This document shows positions 28,942 through 37,598 of a stretch of DNA of 64,000 nt, in pieces. Position 1 is the first letter of the stretch. Every line of letters starts with the position of its first letter. A program made the translations under genes and the position numbers. A model generated the notes under the pieces. That model did not search any database and was not told the origin of the DNA. It worked only from the letters and a program-made list of their open reading frames with translations. Source of the stretch: Rubrivivax sp. (lineage in GTDB: Bacteria; Pseudomonadota; Gammaproteobacteria; Burkholderiales; Burkholderiaceae_C); NCBI GenBank assembly GCA_019635285.1, contig JAHBZS010000003.1:1-64000 (forward strand), written 5' to 3'.

Positions 28942-30032
28942 ATGGGGGGCGCCGAATCCGAACGGGTGGCCAAGCTGCAGCGCATCCGGCTGCGCATGAC
29001 CGGGCTGTCGGTCGTCAACACGGTCGTCGAGTCCGTCATCCTGGCGCTGTTTGCGCTGCAGGGCGAGGCGCCGTGGCCGCGCGTGCTGGCCTGCGCGGCG
29101 GTGGCGGTCGGCTCGTCGCTGGGCTTCTATGTCGTCGTGCGGCGCGGCTGGAACCTGCGCTGGAGCGATGCCACGCTGCTGCTGGCGCAGTTCAACGCCG
29201 GCATTGCGATGCAGCTGGCCTTCATGCTGCTGCTGCCCAAGCTGTGGTTCGTGTTCGTGCTGGCGATCCTGGTGACCTACGTCTTCGGCATGGTCAGCTT
29301 CGACAGCCGCCGCTTCACCCTGGCCTGGCTGCTGATCGGCGCGGCCGTCGGCGTGGCCTTCTGGCTGGTGCGCGATCGCTTCGCCTACCCGGCCGTGACG
29401 CCGGCCACGCTGTTCGTGCTGTGGCTGACCTTCGTGGTGGCGCTGCGTCAGCTGACGACGATCGGCGTGCAGTTCAGCGCCTTGCGCGCGCAGCTGTCCG
29501 AGAAGAACCGGCAGTTGTCGCAGTCGTGGCGCGCATCGAAGAACTCGCCCGCATCGACGAGCTGACGGGCGTGCTCAACCGGCGGGCCTTCATGGAGGCG
29601 CTGGACGACGAGATGCGGCGCGCGCAACGCAGTGCGCAGCGCTTCTCGGTGGCCCTGCTGGACATCGACCACTTCAAGGCCGTCAACGACCGGCATGGCC
29701 ACCAAGCCGGCGACGAGGTGTTGCGGCAGACCTGTCAGGCGGCCAGGGCCTGCCTGCGCTCGACGGACCGCTTTGCGCGCTACGGCGGCGAGGAATTCGT
29801 GCTGCTGCTGACGCCGCTGAACGACAGCGCACTGGCGCAGATCGTGTCCGAGCGGGTGCGCCAGGCGATCGAGCAGCATCGCTGGCCGCAGGGCCTGCCG
29901 GCCGTGACGGTATCGGTCGGCGTCGCCACCGTGGACGCCGACGACACCGTCGAACGCCTGATCGCGCGCGCCGACGCCGCGCTGTACCGCGCCAAGGGCG
30001 AGGGGCGCAACCGCGTCGTGGTGCACGCCTGA
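28942..30032 (+). pseudogene. Membrane diguanylate cyclase, interrupted by a single-base frameshift
   Basis: The N-terminal part (28942-29565) encodes several membrane helices and a coiled linker ending LSEKNRQLSQS. Its frame then runs into a stop after WRASKNSPASTS. In the next frame, ARIEELARIDELTGVLNRRAF continues a full GGDEF domain to 30032, with the active site GGEEF (RYGGEEFVLLL) and an upstream RSTD inhibitory I-site. Adding one C between 29526 and 29527 (TCG-CTG-GCG) restores an expected LSQSLARIEEL junction. The enzyme would make cyclic di-GMP at the inner membrane. Whether the shift is real or a sequencing error cannot be told here. A GTG or ATG re-start for the GGDEF part alone cannot be excluded. 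Confidence 0.8.
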
Positions 30033-30250
30033 GGGTGACGGGCCGGGCACGCACCAGATGGCCCGCATTCCACATTTTCGGGAATCAGTCCGACCCTCTC
30101 GCGCCCAGGCGCCGCACACCCGGTGGCGGTCGGCACCGCAGGCCACGCCGGCCCGCGTGTCCTGACGGCCGACATCGCGCCTGCCCGAGGTCGGAGCTTC
30201 GTGCCCGTCCACATCTTTCTCGCGGGATCGCCCGCCCTTCAAGCTCGATG

Positions 30251-30266
30251 TGGCACGTCGATTGCT
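30251..30266 (+). promoter_or_regulatory. Sigma-54 promoter of the first PEP-CTERM gene
   Basis: TGGCACG-TCGA-TTGCT fits the RpoN consensus at the -24 (GG 30252-30253) and -12 (GC 30264-30265) positions with the required 10-base spacing. The start codon lies about 65 bp downstream. The 298 bp before the gene contain no other gene; the conserved TTTCGGGAATCAGTCC near 30074 is a possible enhancer site for an NtrC-type activator. Confidence 0.85.
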
Positions 30267-30330
30267 GAAGAGCTGCGCCCCCCGGAGGGCTCCAGCTGAC
30301 TGCCCCGTCTACGAGAGCAAAGGAATTCCA

Positions 30331-31011
30331 ATGAGGTCATTCATCCCTCGTCTCGTCCGCCTTTCGGCCCCGTTCGTCCTGGCCTTCTGCGCCAGTTGGG
30401 CCCAGGCGTCCATGACGCTCCACTCCCTCGCGCTCGATCTCTGGCTGGGTGGCGAAGCACAGGCACCTTGCCCCAACACCTGCGGCAATGCCGGCATGAC
30501 CTTGGGCTGGGCTTTTACCGTCAACAGCGCCATCCGCATCAACGGCCTCGGCGTCTGGGATGAAGGCTCGAACGGGCTGGGCACCCCCCTGCCGGTCCAG
30601 GCCGGCTTGTGGACGTCGGCGGGCACGCTGCTGGCCAGCGTCACGGTCACCGACAGCAGCACGGCGGTGGCGTCGGCCAGCCCCAGTGGCCGCTGGCTGT
30701 TCGAGACCATCGACACGCTGACGCTGGATCCGGGCAACTACCTGATCGGCTCGCTCTTCTACCCCGAGGCACCGCTGACCACCCGTGCCGGCGGCGAACT
30801 CGTCACCATCGACATCTTCGTCACGGGCGGGCAGGCCAGTAGCCTCGACGGCGACACCGGCTTCATGGCTCCGCTGGTCGCACTCGACGAGGCCATCTAT
30901 GGCTCCACGATGCGCCTGGCCCCCGCCGCAGCGGTGCCCGAGCCCGGCAGCCTGTTGCTGGTGGCCGCCGCAGGCCTGGCCCTGCTGGCCACCCGCCGCC
31001 GCGCGGCCTGA
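30331..31011 (+). CDS. PEP-CTERM sorting-domain protein, copy 1
   Basis: The 226-residue protein has a signal peptide (MRSFIPRLVRLSAPFVLAFCASWAQA), a beta-rich middle that includes GWAFTVNSAIRINGLGVWD, and a C-terminal PEP-CTERM anchor: VPEPGSLLLVAAAGLALLA followed by TRRRAA. Exosortase (EpsH family) cleaves such signals and links the protein to the surface or to exopolysaccharide matrix. The start ATG 30331 has AAAGGAA close upstream; a longer frame from 30250 would start inside the promoter. Transcription from the sigma-54 promoter fits the known PrsK-PrsR/RpoN control of PEP-CTERM genes. No exosortase gene is in the window. Confidence 0.9.
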   Translation: MRSFIPRLVRLSAPFVLAFCASWAQASMTLHSLALDLWLGGEAQAPCPNTCGNAGMTLGWAFTVNSAIRINGLGVWDEGSNGLGTPLPVQAGLWTSAGTLLASVTVTDSSTAVASASPSGRWLFETIDTLTLDPGNYLIGSLFYPEAPLTTRAGGELVTIDIFVTGGQASSLDGDTGFMAPLVALDEAIYGSTMRLAPAAAVPEPGSLLLVAAAGLALLATRRRAA

Positions 31012-31269
31012 GCGGGTCTGCGGCCGGCCAAGGCGCCTGCCGGTACGCCACCGCCCGGCCTCGCGGGCCCGCGTTCGTCGCGGTGCCACACGCTTTCGGG
31101 ATTCAGCCCAACCTTTCGCGCCCCAGCGCCACGCGCCTGAGGGCGGTCGGTCCCGAGGGCTGCATCGGCGCCTGTGTCGGTGCGCTTTACATCGTGCCCG
31201 CCCGAGGTCAGAGCCCGCTTCTTTTCCAAAGTTTTTTCCGCGGGATCGCCTCACCCTTCAAGCGCGATG

Positions 31270-31285
31270 TGGCACGTCGATTGCT
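31270..31285 (+). promoter_or_regulatory. Sigma-54 promoter of the second PEP-CTERM gene
   Basis: The same TGGCACG-TCGA-TTGCT sequence recurs with GG at 31271-31272 and GC at 31283-31284. It is about 100 bp before ATG 31384. The 372-bp gap 31012-31383 holds this promoter, the repeated TTTCGGGATTCAGCCC element near 31092, and no gene. Confidence 0.85.
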
Positions 31286-31383
31286 GACAGGTCGCCGCCC
31301 TCCGAGGGCTCCAGCGACTAGCTCACTCCAAGGGATTGGCATCTTCTTGACTGAATCCCGTCTTCGAGAATGAGGGTCATCCA

Positions 31384-32028
31384 ATGAGGTCATTCATCCC
31401 CCGCCTCGTCCGCCTTTCGGCGCCGCTCGCCCTGGTTTTCTTCGGCAGCTTGGCCCAGGCCTCGCTCGTGCTCGATCTCACCAGCCACAACAACGCCAGC
31501 TGCGTCTGCGGCGATACCAACGGCACCACCGGCGGCTGGGCCTTCACCGTCAACAGCGCCATCCGCATCGACGGCCTCGGCGTCTGGGATGCAGGCTCGG
31601 ACGGCCTGGGCACCACCCCGCCGGTCAAGGCCGCCTTGTGGACGTCGGCGGGCACGCTGCTGGCCAGCGTCACGGTCACCGACAGCAGCACGGTGGTGGC
31701 GTCGGCCGATCCCAGCGGCCGCTGGCTGTTCGAGACCATCCCCACGCTGACGCTGGATCGGGGGAACTACGTGATCGGTGCGCTCCTCTACAACGGACTA
31801 TCGTCGTACGTGATCGGCAGAGCCGCCCCGATCGCCCAAATCAGCGGCATCAGCGGGCGGTATGGCAGGGTTGACGACGGCTTGATGCCCCCGGGGTTCC
31901 CAGGCGCCGCCATGTATGGCCCCACGATGCGCCTGGCTCCCGCCGCCACGGTGCCCGAGCCCGGCAGCCTGCTGCTGGTGGCCGCCGCGGGCCTGGCCCT
32001 GCTGGCCACCCGCCGCCGCGCGGCCTGA
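31384..32028 (+). CDS. PEP-CTERM sorting-domain protein, copy 2
   Basis: The 214-residue paralogue has a signal peptide (MRSFIPRLVRLSAPLALVFF onward to AQA), the shared core (GGWAFTVNSAIRIDGLGVWD; SGRWLFETIPTLTLD) and the sorting tail VPEPGSLLLVAAAGLALLA-TRRRAA. It differs from copy 1 mainly in two stretches: just after the signal, where a Cys pair in NNASCVCGD is kept, and a region before the anchor (residues about 140-180). A GAGGG ribosome site lies before ATG 31384. Its own sigma-54 promoter allows independent expression. Function beyond surface localisation is unknown. Confidence 0.9.
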   Translation: MRSFIPRLVRLSAPLALVFFGSLAQASLVLDLTSHNNASCVCGDTNGTTGGWAFTVNSAIRIDGLGVWDAGSDGLGTTPPVKAALWTSAGTLLASVTVTDSSTVVASADPSGRWLFETIPTLTLDRGNYVIGALLYNGLSSYVIGRAAPIAQISGISGRYGRVDDGLMPPGFPGAAMYGPTMRLAPAATVPEPGSLLLVAAAGLALLATRRRAA

Positions 32029-32040
32029 ACAGGCAAGCGG

Positions 32041-32072
32041 GGCCGGCGCGGTCGGGGAGGCCGGCGCCGGCC
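32041..32072. terminator. Possible bidirectional hairpin between convergent genes
   Basis: GGCCGGCG (32041-32048) pairs with CGCCGGCC (32065-32072) around a 16-base loop in the 53-bp gap between the second PEP-CTERM gene and the esterase gene. There is no U-run. Confidence 0.3.
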
Positions 32073-32081
32073 AGGCCTGCG

Positions 32082-33848
32082 TCAGCGGTTCGGCAGCATC
32101 AGCGTGCGCTGCGCCAGCGCATTGCGGATGTTGACGAGGTCGCTGTCGGTGACGCTGCGCTCCTGCAGCTTGGGCGTGCGGCAAGAAAAGTTGGCCGCCA
32201 CGTTGATGTCGCCCGAGCCGTTGTAGACCGCCTCGGCCGGGTACGCGCACACCGGGCGCGAGCGCGTCGGGTTGCCGGCGGCATCGAAGCGCGCCGCGAT
32301 CAGCTTCTCGGGCGCGACACCCTGTTCGACCCACTTGATGACGGCGCTGACCGCGTGATAGTCGGCGTTGCGGTAGGCGCTGGGCGGCTCGGGCATGCCA
32401 CCGCCGATGGCGCTGGGGCCGGTGCTGCCGCCGCAGTGGCCAGTGGCCGGCAGCATGAACAGGCGGTGGTACTGCTGCACCTGCCGGCCGAAGGCGTTGG
32501 CGGTGGCGGCCACCCCGTGCGGCGTGAGTTTGGCGATGTGCTGGTCGACGACCTTGCTCGGCAGGTTCTGCAGCTTCTCCCACTGCGTCAGCGCGAAGAA
32601 GTAGTCCAACGAGCCGTCGGGCGGCACGACCGAGTCGTTCCAGCCGTGCGTCTGGATCAGCTTGCCGCCGCGGCTGGTGAAGCGCCGGAGGTCCGGGCTG
32701 GGCGCCGCGGTGGCCGGCGACAGCACCGTCTTCACGTGGTCGTACACGTCGTCCCAGTTGATGTCGCGGCGCCAGTCGTAGGGCGGGCTCAGCAGTGAAT
32801 AGACGTAGTGGCCGATGAAGGGACCATAGCCGCCGTTGTCGGCGAACAGCGGCGACCAGTCGGCCTCGGACCCGAACTTCGCGCCGGTGTAGCGCTGCGC
32901 GGACCTGAGGTCGCCCCAGCTGCGGTGCGTGCCCGCATACATGGTCTTGGCCACCGTCACCTCGTCCGCGGTCAGCGAGCCGTCGCCGGCAGGCCCCATG
33001 GTGTCGATGTCGAAGCTGCAGGCGCGCGGGTTGGTGATCTGCCCGTCGACGAGGCCGTCGTTGGCGTCGCAGGCCTGCAGCACGCGCTGCGTGATCAGCT
33101 GGCGCTTGGCGGTCGAGATCGAGGGCGGGCCCCCCGCGATGGGCGTCAGCGTCTTGCCGGTCCACAGCAGCCACATCAGCAGGTCCGGGTACCACTGCGA
33201 CGGCGCACCGGCGACGATGCCGTCGAACAGCTCCGGATAGTTCTGCGCCATCATCATCGCCTGGCGCCCGCCGTTGGAGCAGCCCTCGAAGTACGCATGC
33301 GCCACGGGCTCGCCGTAGAAGGCCTGGCTCAGCGCCTTGGCGGCGGTGGCCACCGAGTAGTGCGCGCGCAGGCCCCAGTCCTTGACCTTCTCGGGGCGGT
33401 TGAGCGTCCAGCTCGCGGATTCGCCGCCGTCGTGGCCCATGTTGCTGCCTGCGCTGACGAAGCCGTCGCCCGCGTCCTGCGACAGGCGCGCATAGGGAAT
33501 CGAGCCGGCATAGCCGCCGGTGCCGTTGACCTTGAGCCGCCGCGTCCAATCGGCGGCGCTGGGCGGCAGCCACACCTCGAACTTGATCTCGGAGTCGGAC
33601 GACGGCCGCGCGACGCCTTGCACGCGGCAGATGCGCACGGTGACGGCGGCACCGCCGATCGTGCTGGGCGGCTCGACGATGGCGGCCGAGGTGATGGTCG
33701 CATCGTCAGTGGTCACGCCGACGAGTGCTGCACAGTCCCCGGCGGCTTGCGCGGACCCGGCCAGGGCCACCATGCCCAAGGCACTCCCCCAACGCCATGC
33801 CTGGATCGGGCGTGAGCCACGCCCAGCGAAAGTCAACCTAGCCCTCAT
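32082..33848 (-). CDS. Tannase/feruloyl esterase family protein
   Basis: This 588-residue protein starts at ATG 33848 after an AAAGGAGG ribosome site, has a signal region ending GSAQAAGDC, and belongs to the tannase family. The family CS-D-HC motif is visible: nucleophile Ser in YFEGCSNGGRQAM, Asp in GWNDSVVPPDGS, and His-Cys in PATGHCGGS, where the two Cys bridge the triad. Members hydrolyse esters of gallate, ferulate or similar aromatic acids outside the cell. The gene is alone, convergent with the PEP-CTERM genes; the 188 bp upstream hold no other gene. Confidence 0.9.
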   Translation of the reverse strand: MRARLTFAGRGSRPIQAWRWGSALGMVALAGSAQAAGDCAALVGVTTDDATITSAAIVEPPSTIGGAAVTVRICRVQGVARPSSDSEIKFEVWLPPSAADWTRRLKVNGTGGYAGSIPYARLSQDAGDGFVSAGSNMGHDGGESASWTLNRPEKVKDWGLRAHYSVATAAKALSQAFYGEPVAHAYFEGCSNGGRQAMMMAQNYPELFDGIVAGAPSQWYPDLLMWLLWTGKTLTPIAGGPPSISTAKRQLITQRVLQACDANDGLVDGQITNPRACSFDIDTMGPAGDGSLTADEVTVAKTMYAGTHRSWGDLRSAQRYTGAKFGSEADWSPLFADNGGYGPFIGHYVYSLLSPPYDWRRDINWDDVYDHVKTVLSPATAAPSPDLRRFTSRGGKLIQTHGWNDSVVPPDGSLDYFFALTQWEKLQNLPSKVVDQHIAKLTPHGVAATANAFGRQVQQYHRLFMLPATGHCGGSTGPSAIGGGMPEPPSAYRNADYHAVSAVIKWVEQGVAPEKLIAARFDAAGNPTRSRPVCAYPAEAVYNGSGDINVAANFSCRTPKLQERSVTDSDLVNIRNALAQRTLMLPNR

Positions 33849-34036
33849 TGCGCCTCCTTTGATGTTGAAATTCCCCCGGCGACGGCCGGTGGGTCGGGCC
33901 AGTTTGCGTCGCGCCTCGGCGCACGCCGAGCGGGTTTTCTCGGATGGCCCGAGCTGCTGGACTTTTTCGAGGGCAGCGCCTGCTGGGGCTTCAGCCGCTT
34001 GACGCCAAGTTTGTGCCGTCAGCGTCGTCAGCGCCG

Positions 34037-35683
34037 TCACCGCCCCGCATCGCGCCCCAGCTCGAACACGTCCGGCAGCGCAATCAGCCGCAGCGCGCGC
34101 GTGCCCTGTGCGAACTGGCTGATCTGCAGCACCGCGCCCGACGCCTTGGGCGCGCGCTGGTCGAAGATGAAGTTGCCCAGGCTGTGCACCTGCACCGCGT
34201 CCAGGCCGCCCAGCAGCTGGATGCGACGGCTGTCGCGGTGCGGATGCGCGCCCACCACCATGGCCACGCCGGCCGCCTGCAGCGAGCGCGCCAGCGCCTG
34301 CTCGCGCGCGCCGGGCACGGTGACGTATTCGCGGCCCCAGTGCAGCAAGGCCAGGTCCGGCACCGCGGCGCCGGGCGGCAGCACCGGCAGCGGCATCAGG
34401 TTGCGCGGCGGGCGCGGCGGGTTGTCCAGGTCGGTCCAGGCCGCGACGCGCAGCGCGCCGACCGCCTGCACGTCGCCCTGCTCCAGCACCTGCAGGCCGG
34501 CGGCGCGCAACTGTTGCAGCATCTGCGCATAGCCCGCGTCGCCCAGGTCGTGGCTGTGGTTGTTGGCCACGCTGACGGCGACGACGCCCAGCTCGCGCAG
34601 CCAGGCCAGCGTGTCCTCGGCCGGCATGACCAGCTGCAGCGGCCGCGTCGCATTGCCCGCGTCGCCGAGCACGCCTTCCAGGTTGAGCAGCAGCGGGCAG
34701 CCGCGCAGCCGGCGCTGCAGCTCTGCCGCCACACGCCGGCGCACGGCGGCCTGGGCCAGCCAATCGGCCACGTGCCGGCCGAAGAAGGTGTCGCCGGCCA
34801 CGCACAGGCTGCGCACCGCGCCCAGCGGCTGCACCACGCGGTCGCGCGCCGCCGGCGCATACACCTGGGCCACGTAGCTGGTGGTGAGGTCCGGCGGCGT
34901 GGCGCCGCGCTCGGCCGAGTTGTAGTTGCCGAAGACGATGGGCTGTGCGCCGAAGCGCTGCGCCTGCAGGCGCATCTGGATGTACTGGCCGCCGCGCGAA
35001 TCCAGGTGCGCCGGCTGCCGCGCCTGCGCCACCGCGTCCAGGTCGCCGGCGGCGATGGCATGCAGCATCTGCTGGTCACGCCGGCGCGCCTGGTCGTGCG
35101 GCAGGTAGTGGCTGAAGTCGGTGGACTGGATGACCAGCGTGCGCGGCGTCACCCAGGGCGACAGCCGCGCGACCAGATGGTCCCACTGCGCGCGCGTGGC
35201 GCCGATGCGCACCGCCACCGGCAGCACCGGCACGCCGGGGAACAGCTGCGCCACGTAGGGCAGCAGCTCGCCCAGGCCGTGCTCGCGCTCGAAGAGCTGC
35301 GACGCCGCCACCTGCGGCGACTGCAGCAGCGCGGCCACGGCGCGGCGGTCGGTGGGTACGCGGCCGAGCACGGTGTCGAAGTCGCGCGGCGTGGTGGCAA
35401 AGGCACGCGTGGCACGACGGAAGTGGTCCGGCGTCAGCAGCACGATACGCTCGGGGCGCGCGCCGCGCGCCGCCGTGAGCATGCCCGCGGCGATCAGGTC
35501 GCTGGCCACGCGGTGGTGCGGCAGCGCCAGGCCGGTGACCGACGCGCCGCCCAGGTCCAGCGGCTGCGCGTCGGCCAGCGCCTGCAGCACCTGCTGCGGG
35601 TCCACCGGATAGGGCTGCCACGGCGCATCGGCCCGCGCCACGGGCACCAGGCAGACGAGAAGCCACACGACGACGCAGCGCAT
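34037..35683 (-). CDS. MEMO (AmmeMemoRadiSam B) - CapA phosphoesterase fusion protein
   Basis: The 548-residue exported protein (signal MRCVVVWLLVCLVPVARADA) joins two domains. The first is MEMO-like: GLALPHHRVASDLIAAG, IVLLTPDHFRR and STDFSHYLPHDQA contain the conserved His/Asp positions. The second, from about residue 300, is CapA/PGA_cap-like: CVAGDTFFGRH, NLEGVLGD, SVANNHSHDLGD, VGAHPHRDSRR and SLGNFIFDQ. CapA proteins are calcineurin-like enzymes of polyglutamate or polysaccharide export; MEMO proteins are redox metalloproteins. An upstream ATG 35755 in frame would precede the signal and is less likely. The 70 bp to the divergent alpha/beta hydrolase gene form the shared promoter region. 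Confidence 0.8.
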   Translation of the reverse strand: MRCVVVWLLVCLVPVARADAPWQPYPVDPQQVLQALADAQPLDLGGASVTGLALPHHRVASDLIAAGMLTAARGARPERIVLLTPDHFRRATRAFATTPRDFDTVLGRVPTDRRAVAALLQSPQVAASQLFEREHGLGELLPYVAQLFPGVPVLPVAVRIGATRAQWDHLVARLSPWVTPRTLVIQSTDFSHYLPHDQARRRDQQMLHAIAAGDLDAVAQARQPAHLDSRGGQYIQMRLQAQRFGAQPIVFGNYNSAERGATPPDLTTSYVAQVYAPAARDRVVQPLGAVRSLCVAGDTFFGRHVADWLAQAAVRRRVAAELQRRLRGCPLLLNLEGVLGDAGNATRPLQLVMPAEDTLAWLRELGVVAVSVANNHSHDLGDAGYAQMLQQLRAAGLQVLEQGDVQAVGALRVAAWTDLDNPPRPPRNLMPLPVLPPGAAVPDLALLHWGREYVTVPGAREQALARSLQAAGVAMVVGAHPHRDSRRIQLLGGLDAVQVHSLGNFIFDQRAPKASGAVLQISQFAQGTRALRLIALPDVFELGRDAGR

Positions 35684-35753
35684 GCCCGATGATGCGCGAC
35701 GCCGCGTCGCCCAGGCGGCAGGCGGGCTGCGCCTGGGCGCCGTAGCATGGCGC

Positions 35754-36647
35754 ATGAGCCATCAACCCAAACTGCACCACCTGGACCTGCGCGGGCTGTC
35801 GCTCGCCTGCTTCGAATGGCGCGCCGCGCTGCGCGGCACGGCGCCCACGCTGTGGCTGGTGCATGCCACCGGCTTCCACGGCCGCGTCTGGGACCAGGTG
35901 ATCCGCCACCTGCCGCAGCACCACGTGATCGCGGTGGAACTGCGCGGCCACGGGCGCAGCGGCGGCACCGGCTTCGACAGCTGGGCCGACTTCGGCCGCG
36001 ACCTGGCGGCGATGGCCGACGCGCTGGACCTGCAGGACGCCGTGGGCGTGGGCCACAGCATGGGCGCGCACGCGCTGGTGCAGGCGGCGGCCTTCGCGCC
36101 GCAGCGCTTTCGCCAGCTGGTGCTGATCGACCCGGTGATCCGCGCGCCCGCGGAATACCACCAGCCCGCGCCGCCGGCGGATGCGCTGCATCCGGCGGCG
36201 CAGCGCAGGAACCGCTTCGCGTCGGCGCAGGAGATGTTCGACCGCTTCGTCGACCGGCCGCCGTATTCGGTGTTCGACACGCAGGCGCTGCACGACTACT
36301 GCCAGCACGGGCTGAAGCCGGCGGCCGACGGCCAGGGCTTCGAGCTGGCCTGCGCGCCGGCCTTCGAAGGCCGCGTCTACCCCAATGCGCTGGGCAACGC
36401 CGGCATCTACGCCAGCATCCGCGCGCTACAGGTGCCGGTGCTGGTGCTGCGCGCGCGGCCGCAGGACCCGAGCATCAAGCCCTGGGACGCGCTGGGTACG
36501 CCCACCTGGCCGGCGCTGGCGCAGGAGTTCCGGCAGGGCAGCGACCTGCAGTTGCTGGACAAGACGCACATGCTGCCGATGGAAGACCCGGCGCTGACGG
36601 CGCGGCTGATCGCCGATGCGATGGCCGGCCAGGGCGCGCGGCGCTGA
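35754..36647 (+). CDS. Alpha/beta hydrolase
   Basis: The 297-residue protein has the alpha/beta-hydrolase fold. The oxyanion segment is LVHATGFHGRVWD, the nucleophile elbow is VGVGHSMGAHA, and the C-terminal catalytic His lies in LLDKTHMLPMEDP. It has no signal peptide and probably acts in the cytoplasm on an ester or related bond; the substrate is unknown. It starts at ATG 35754 and stands divergent from the MEMO-CapA gene. A short tandem repeat follows its stop. Confidence 0.88.
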   Translation: MSHQPKLHHLDLRGLSLACFEWRAALRGTAPTLWLVHATGFHGRVWDQVIRHLPQHHVIAVELRGHGRSGGTGFDSWADFGRDLAAMADALDLQDAVGVGHSMGAHALVQAAAFAPQRFRQLVLIDPVIRAPAEYHQPAPPADALHPAAQRRNRFASAQEMFDRFVDRPPYSVFDTQALHDYCQHGLKPAADGQGFELACAPAFEGRVYPNALGNAGIYASIRALQVPVLVLRARPQDPSIKPWDALGTPTWPALAQEFRQGSDLQLLDKTHMLPMEDPALTARLIADAMAGQGARR

Positions 36648-36656
36648 GAAGCTGCA

Positions 36657-36692
36657 GCGCTAAGGCGCTAAGGCGCTGAGGCGCTGAGGCGC
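36657..36692. repeat. 8-bp tandem repeat, four units
   Basis: GCGCTAAG, GCGCTAAG, GCGCTGAG, GCGCTGAG and a final GCGC lie between the convergent alpha/beta hydrolase and DMT-transporter genes. The array introduces stop codons in several frames and could vary by slippage. Confidence 0.7.
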
Positions 36693-36697
36693 GGCCG

Positions 36698-37585
36698 CTA
36701 CGGTGCCACGGCCCCCATCGGCTTCGGCGCTTCGCGGCGGATCAGGTAGACGCCGCTGACCACGATGATGGCGCCGCCGGCCAGGGTGTGCAGGTCCGGC
36801 ACCTCGCGCCAGACCATCCAGTCCAGCAGCACGGCCCAGGCCAGCGCGCTGTATTCGAAGGGCGCCACCGCCGAGGCCTGGCCGTGGCGGAAGGCCTCGA
36901 TGATGGCCAGCTGCCCCAGGAAGCCGGTGACCGCCAGTCCGATCAGCACCGGCGTGTGGCCCGGCAGCACCGGCACCCAGTGGGCGGCGCTGATGAGGCT
37001 GCCGCCCAGCGCCATGCTGCCGGTGGTCCAGAACAGCAGCGTGGCGCTCGGCTCGCTGCGGCTGATGATGCGGCCGATGACGTTGGACAGCGCGTAGCAC
37101 ACGGCCGCCACCAGCACGGCCAGCGCGCCCACCGACAAGAAGGCGCTTTCGTCCGGCCGCAGCGCCACCACCACGCCGCACAGGCCCACGCCGATGGCCA
37201 CCCAGTGGCGCGTGGGCACCACCTCCTTGAGCAGCGGCACCGACAGCATGGTGATGACCATCGGCGCCACGAAGCTCAGCGTATAGGCCTCGGCCAGGCA
37301 CAGCGTCTTCAGGCCGTAGGTGAACAACGCCAGCATCAGCACGATGACCACGCCGCGCAGCAGGTGCAGGCGCCAGCGCAGCCGGCGCCCGAAGACGGCG
37401 CCGACCTCGCGGCGCCACAGCAGGTACAGGCACACCAGCGGCATCGCCGACAGGCCGCGCAGCGCCGTCACCTGGAACGGCGGGTAGCTGCCGGCCAGCA
37501 CCTTGAGCAGCGCGTCCATGCAGGCGAACATGGCGCAGGCCGCCAGCATCGCGACGATGGCGCGCAGGTTTCCGGTAAGCGGCAT
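36698..37585 (-). CDS. DMT-superfamily transporter (EamA family)
   Basis: The 295-residue integral membrane protein has ten predicted membrane helices in two EamA repeats. The first includes YTLSFVAPMVITMLSVPLLK and the second ends in LAGGAIIVVSGVYLIRRE. Such proteins export small metabolites or act as permeases of unknown specificity. The start ATG 37585 gives a normal family length. The 13 bp to the small membrane protein gene upstream suggest that the two are co-transcribed. Confidence 0.88.
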   Translation of the reverse strand: MPLTGNLRAIVAMLAACAMFACMDALLKVLAGSYPPFQVTALRGLSAMPLVCLYLLWRREVGAVFGRRLRWRLHLLRGVVIVLMLALFTYGLKTLCLAEAYTLSFVAPMVITMLSVPLLKEVVPTRHWVAIGVGLCGVVVALRPDESAFLSVGALAVLVAAVCYALSNVIGRIISRSEPSATLLFWTTGSMALGGSLISAAHWVPVLPGHTPVLIGLAVTGFLGQLAIIEAFRHGQASAVAPFEYSALAWAVLLDWMVWREVPDLHTLAGGAIIVVSGVYLIRREAPKPMGAVAP

Positions 37586-37598
37586 CGGCGGGCGCGGC

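Larger units (their letters stand above)
30050..32028 (+). repeat. Tandem duplication of a promoter-PEP-CTERM gene unit
   Basis: Two units of roughly 1 kb (about 30050-31011 and 31075-32028) match over both upstream DNA and coding sequence. Shared upstream elements include TTTCGGGAATCAGTCC versus TTTCGGGATTCAGCCC, GCGGGATCGCC, and the sigma-54 promoter with its flanks. The proteins share long blocks around GWAFTVNSAIRI and TSAGTLLASVTVTDSST. The copies differ enough to be an old duplication. Confidence 0.8.

Noticed and set aside
28942-30032. Programmed ribosomal frameshift in the diguanylate cyclase
   Set aside because: No slippery heptamer or downstream structure is evident near 29527; a simple one-base deletion explains the data better.
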